From NCBI RefSeq assembly GCF_001420005.1, contig NZ_LJAK01000013.1, forward strand, positions 1-64,000: a DNA stretch of 64,000 nucleotides. Direction: 5' to 3'. This stretch comes from Loktanella sp. 3ANDIMAR09 (lineage in GTDB: Bacteria; Pseudomonadota; Alphaproteobacteria; Rhodobacterales; Rhodobacteraceae). Every line of letters starts with the position of its first letter. Within the stretch, counting starts at the first letter, position 1. A program made the translations under genes and the position numbers. The notes below the pieces were generated by a model, which saw only the letters and a program-made list of their open reading frames with translations, was not told the origin of the DNA and did not search any database. Of this stretch, positions 61,328-64,000 are shown piece after piece.

Positions 61328-62110
61328 ATGAAACCAAGTGTAGCCTGTCAGGCGATGCGGGACCGCGTGCCACTGGTGCATTGCATCACCAACTACGTCG
61401 CAATGAACATCGCCGCGAATGTGACGCTGGCTGCAGGTGCGTCCCCGGCCATGCTGCACACCCCCGAAGAGGTGGCCGATTTCACGCCCCTCGCAGGGGC
61501 ATTGACCATCAATATTGGCACCTTGTCGCCACATTGGGTCACGGGCATGCTTGCGGCCGCCGCGGCTGCGAAATCGCACGGCGTGCCCTGGGTTCTGGAC
61601 CCGGTCGCACATTTCATCACCCCCTACCGGGCCAATGCGACCAATGATCTGCTGGCGCAGCAACCGGACATCATACGTGGCAATGCGTCAGAGGTCATTG
61701 CGCTGTCAGGCCAGGCCGCGTCGGGCAAGGGTGCGGACAGCGGCGATGAGGTGGCGCAGGCGCAGGATATTGCCATCCGCATGGCAAGCCAGCGCAGCTG
61801 CGTCGTGGCCGTCACTGGCCCGGTGGATTTCGTCACCGATGGCACGCGCCACCTGATGGTGCATGGCGGGTCCGACCTGATGCCCAAGGTGACCGCGATG
61901 GGGTGTTCCCTGACGGCCGTCATCGGGGCCTATGCAGCGGTTGCACCCGCCTTTGACGCGACGGTCGCCGCCCTGTCGCATTTTGCCGTGGCAGGGGCGC
62001 GTGCAGGCGCGGACTGCCCCGGGCCGGGTCATTTCCAAGTCCGGTTTCTGGACCAGTTGCATGCCCTGCAACCGGCCGATCTGGACGCGGCGCGGCTGAC
62101 ATGGCTCTGA
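61328..62110 (+). CDS. thiM: Hydroxyethylthiazole kinase
   Basis: 260 residues from ATG 61328. ThiM phosphorylates 4-methyl-5-(2-hydroxyethyl)thiazole for salvage into thiamine. Motifs: RVPLVHCITNYVAMNIAANV near the start, GASPAMLHTPEEV, INIGTLSPHW, VLDPVAHFITPYR, and the catalytic VTAMGCSLTAVIGAYAAV near 195-212 (Cys replaces the more usual ...GTGCSL). The gene is first in a TPP-riboswitch operon and overlaps thiE by ten bases. Confidence 0.95.
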   Translation: MKPSVACQAMRDRVPLVHCITNYVAMNIAANVTLAAGASPAMLHTPEEVADFTPLAGALTINIGTLSPHWVTGMLAAAAAAKSHGVPWVLDPVAHFITPYRANATNDLLAQQPDIIRGNASEVIALSGQAASGKGADSGDEVAQAQDIAIRMASQRSCVVAVTGPVDFVTDGTRHLMVHGGSDLMPKVTAMGCSLTAVIGAYAAVAPAFDATVAALSHFAVAGARAGADCPGPGHFQVRFLDQLHALQPADLDAARLTWL

Positions 62111-62751
62111 TCCGCGCGCAATTGCGCCTCTATCTCGTGACCGATCCGCTGCTGTGTGCGCGGATGGGGCTGATCGAAACCGTCACGGCAGCCGTGCGGG
62201 GGGGCGTCACCTGTGTGCAGCTGCGCGACAAGTCGGCCACCACCCACGCGCGCATCGACGCAGCCCGCGCGGTGAAATCCGCGCTTGCAGGTTCGGGTGT
62301 GCCGCTGCTCATCAACGATGACTTGGATGCGGCTGTCGCCGCCGGGGTTGACGGTGTGCATCTGGGTCAGGATGACGTGCAGGTCGCCACGGCGCGGGCC
62401 CGTCTGGGCCCAGAGGCGATCATCGGGCTGTCATGCGAAACCCCGCAGGATGTGCGTGCCGCCGATATCGCAACCGTCGATTACCTCGGCCTTGGTACGG
62501 TGTTTCCCACGGCAACCAAGGACGACCACAAACCCAGTATCGGTCTGGACGGACTAGCCAGGCTGGCAGGTCTGACCGACCTGCCCTGCGTGGCGATCGG
62601 CGGCCTGAAACACGCGCATGCCGGGGCGGTGCTGGCCGCAGGCTGCGACGGCATTGCCGTCGTTTCGGCCATTTGCGGCCAGCCTGACCCGGAAACCGCA
62701 GCCCGCATACTCAGACAAGCCATGACCCCCACCGCAGGAGAAAACACATGA
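62101..62751 (+). CDS. thiE: Thiamine-phosphate synthase
   Basis: 216 residues. ThiE couples HMP-PP with thiazole phosphate to give thiamine phosphate. Motifs: RLYLVTDPLLCARMGLIETV near the start, GVTCVQLRDKSATT (near 36-49), LLINDDLDAAVAAGVDGVHL (near 70-90), IGLSCETPQD, DYLGLGTVFPTATKDD (near 128-142) and the C-terminal GIAVVSAICGQPDP. Its start lies inside thiM and its end overlaps thiD by four bases. Confidence 0.96.
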   Translation: MALIRAQLRLYLVTDPLLCARMGLIETVTAAVRGGVTCVQLRDKSATTHARIDAARAVKSALAGSGVPLLINDDLDAAVAAGVDGVHLGQDDVQVATARARLGPEAIIGLSCETPQDVRAADIATVDYLGLGTVFPTATKDDHKPSIGLDGLARLAGLTDLPCVAIGGLKHAHAGAVLAAGCDGIAVVSAICGQPDPETAARILRQAMTPTAGENT

Positions 62752-63551
62752 TCCACAACGTCCTGAGCATTGCAGGGTCCGACCCGTCAGGTGGTGCGGG
62801 AATACAGGCCGATCTGAAAACCTTTGCGGCGAACGGCACCTATGGCATGGCCGTTCTGACCGCGCTCACCGCGCAGAACACCCGCGGCGTCAGCGGCGTC
62901 GAGACGGTTTCGCCCGCATTTGTGCAGGCGCAGATTGCCGCCGTTTTCGACGACATCCGGGTCGATGCGGTCAAGATCGGGATGATCGCGACCGCCGATA
63001 TCGCGATCGCCGTGGCAGAGGTTTTGTCGCGCCACCCCGGCGTGCCCATCGTCCTGGACCCGGTCATGGTTGCCAAGGGCGGTGCCACCCTGCTGGCCGA
63101 GGATGCCATTGCCGCCGTCAGATCCGCCCTGCTGCCGCTCGCGGCCGTCGTGACGCCGAACCTGGCCGAGGCTGCCAGATTACTGGACCAGCCGCAGGCA
63201 ACCGATCGCAGCGGCATGGCAAGACAGGCCGCCGCCCTGGTCGAGCTCGGCCCGCGTGCCGCATTGGTCAAGGGTGGCCATCTGGATGGATCGGACAGTC
63301 CGGACGTGCTGCACAGCATGGGTGATGTTCACTGGCTGGAGGCCATTCGGACGCCCGGTCGCAACACGCATGGCACCGGATGCACCCTGTCGTCCGCGCT
63401 GGCCGCACATTTGGCACGGGGTGCCTCCCCCCATGACGCGGCAATTTCTGCGAAACGCTATGTCACCGGGGCCATTGCGGCGGCGGACACCCTGTCTGTC
63501 GGCCACGGCCACGGCCCCGTGCATCATTTTCACGCCCTCTGGAGAGACTGA
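62748..63551 (+). CDS. thiD: Hydroxymethylpyrimidine/phosphomethylpyrimidine kinase
   Basis: 267 residues of the ribokinase-like ThiD family. It phosphorylates HMP and HMP-P. Motifs: SIAGSDPSGGAGIQADLKTF near the start, TALTAQNTRGV, VDAVKIGMIATADIA, IVLDPVMVAKGGATLL, VTPNLAEAARLL, and GRNTHGTGCTLSSALAAHLA with the catalytic Cys near 212. It completes the salvage set thiM-thiE-thiD. The SDR gene begins two bases after its stop. Confidence 0.96.
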   Translation: MIHNVLSIAGSDPSGGAGIQADLKTFAANGTYGMAVLTALTAQNTRGVSGVETVSPAFVQAQIAAVFDDIRVDAVKIGMIATADIAIAVAEVLSRHPGVPIVLDPVMVAKGGATLLAEDAIAAVRSALLPLAAVVTPNLAEAARLLDQPQATDRSGMARQAAALVELGPRAALVKGGHLDGSDSPDVLHSMGDVHWLEAIRTPGRNTHGTGCTLSSALAAHLARGASPHDAAISAKRYVTGAIAAADTLSVGHGHGPVHHFHALWRD

Positions 63552-63552
63552 C

Positions 63553-64000
63553 ATGACCACAGCCATCAACGCACAAACCGTTCTCGTGACGGGCGCAGGA
63601 CGCGGCCTGGGGGCCGCGATCGCCACGGCCTTTGCCCGCGAGGGCGCACAGGTCATCATCAACTATCGCAACAGCCGCACGGCGGCCGAGGCATTGGCAG
63701 ACAGGCTGGGCGAGCGCGCCGTCGCATTGCAGGCCGATGTGACAGACGCTGATGCAGTCGCCCGGATGGTCGATATTGCCACCGCCCGGTTTGGCCCGAT
63801 CACGACGGTCGTGCACAACGCGCTGGCTGATTTCAGCTTTAACGGCGATGCGCGGGAGGATCTGACCACCCTTGCTCCGGCGCACATCACGGCACAGCAC
63901 GACACCGCCGTACGGGGTGCGCTGCATGTGGTTCAGGCAACGATACCAGCCATGAAGACAGCGAGTTTTGGTCGGATCATCACGATCGGTTCAAACCTTC
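63553..64000 (+). CDS. SDR-family oxidoreductase, cut by the window end
   Basis: The first 149 codons of a short-chain dehydrogenase/reductase: VLVTGAGRGLGAAIATAFAR is the NAD(P)-binding TGxxxGxG loop (near residues 11-25), ALQADVTDADAV the adenine site, and VVHNALADF takes the place of the NNAG motif. The Ser of the catalytic set is near the cut (ITIGSN). Homologues include FabG-type 3-oxoacyl reductases; the substrate is unknown. Its two-base distance from thiD makes it part of the TPP-controlled operon. Confidence 0.85.
   Translation, partial: MTTAINAQTVLVTGAGRGLGAAIATAFAREGAQVIINYRNSRTAAEALADRLGERAVALQADVTDADAVARMVDIATARFGPITTVVHNALADFSFNGDAREDLTTLAPAHITAQHDTAVRGALHVVQATIPAMKTASFGRIITIGSNL

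Overview
The window is a 64 kb chromosomal segment of a GC-rich alphaproteobacterium, most likely a marine Rhodobacteraceae (Roseobacter group, Loktanella/Yoonia-like). The assignment rests on inference from several cues: the aroA-cmk-rpsA-ihfB-lapA-trpF-trpB order, the phoH-ybeY-corC-lnt-metK order, a SAM/SAH-type riboswitch in front of metK (a class known mainly from Rhodobacterales), a 55-residue cysteine-free L33, and several roseobacter-type genes of unknown function (DUF1127, DUF2927, DUF2332, DUF4893). I see no prophage, insertion sequence, CRISPR array, rRNA or tRNA. Genes are dense and mostly core metabolism.

Layout. 0-2.3 kb is a decaying locus: an Lrp/AsnC regulator faces an alpha/beta-hydrolase pseudogene (two frameshifts, two stops, lost catalytic Ser) and a 3'-truncated RraA-like remnant. 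2.3-7.8 kb (minus) holds yebC, an SLC13 permease, a YmdB-like phosphodiesterase, 5-formyl-THF cyclo-ligase and mgtE. 7.9-12.4 kb holds guanine deaminase, a CAP lipoprotein, a probable 8-oxoguanine deaminase, hisN and an XRE regulator. 12.7-22.6 kb holds a quinone oxidoreductase, a LysR regulator, DUF1127, a Bax-inhibitor-1 protein, a DMT transporter, rpmG, an HWE-type sensor kinase, the RNase P RNA, a peptidoglycan amidase, an excalibur-type lipoprotein, gatCA and a UPF0173 hydrolase. 22.7-24.5 kb has a BON-LysM protein, tadA and rluB.

24.6-30.7 kb is the most intriguing region: seven tightly packed plus-strand genes encoding a small membrane protein, an XpaC-like protein, a TelA-like protein, a DUF2927 lipoprotein, an SPFH (band-7) protein with a C-terminal GYF domain, a b-type cytochrome membrane protein and a membrane-anchored double zinc-ribbon protein. 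It looks like a membrane-stress or envelope-organising module of unknown function. It is followed by a PfkB sugar kinase, dtd, an FMN-dependent lactate-dehydrogenase-type enzyme and a convincing amylosucrase; sucrose cleavage by the amylosucrase would release fructose for the kinase.

35.4-38.8 kb holds rplY, pth and three DUF genes. 38.8-40.5 kb (minus) is a second unusual cluster: two tandem secreted PepSY-like paralogues whose C-termini are almost pure Asp/Arg/Gly repeats, plus a membrane-anchored LuxR-type regulator. 40.7-48.8 kb is the trpB-trpF-lapA-ihfB-rpsA-cmk-aroA block, with a nitroreductase and a glutathione peroxidase between rpsA and cmk. 48.9-58.6 kb holds trmB, a dienelactone-hydrolase-like enzyme, a LysR regulator with its divergent exported target, metK with its riboswitch, lnt, corC, ybeY, phoH, and a lipoprotein/OmpA pair sharing a Cys-Trp-Asp module. 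58.8-64 kb holds miaB, a glycosyltransferase-like gene of unknown role, and a TPP-riboswitch-controlled thiM-thiE-thiD operon that runs into an SDR gene cut by the window end.
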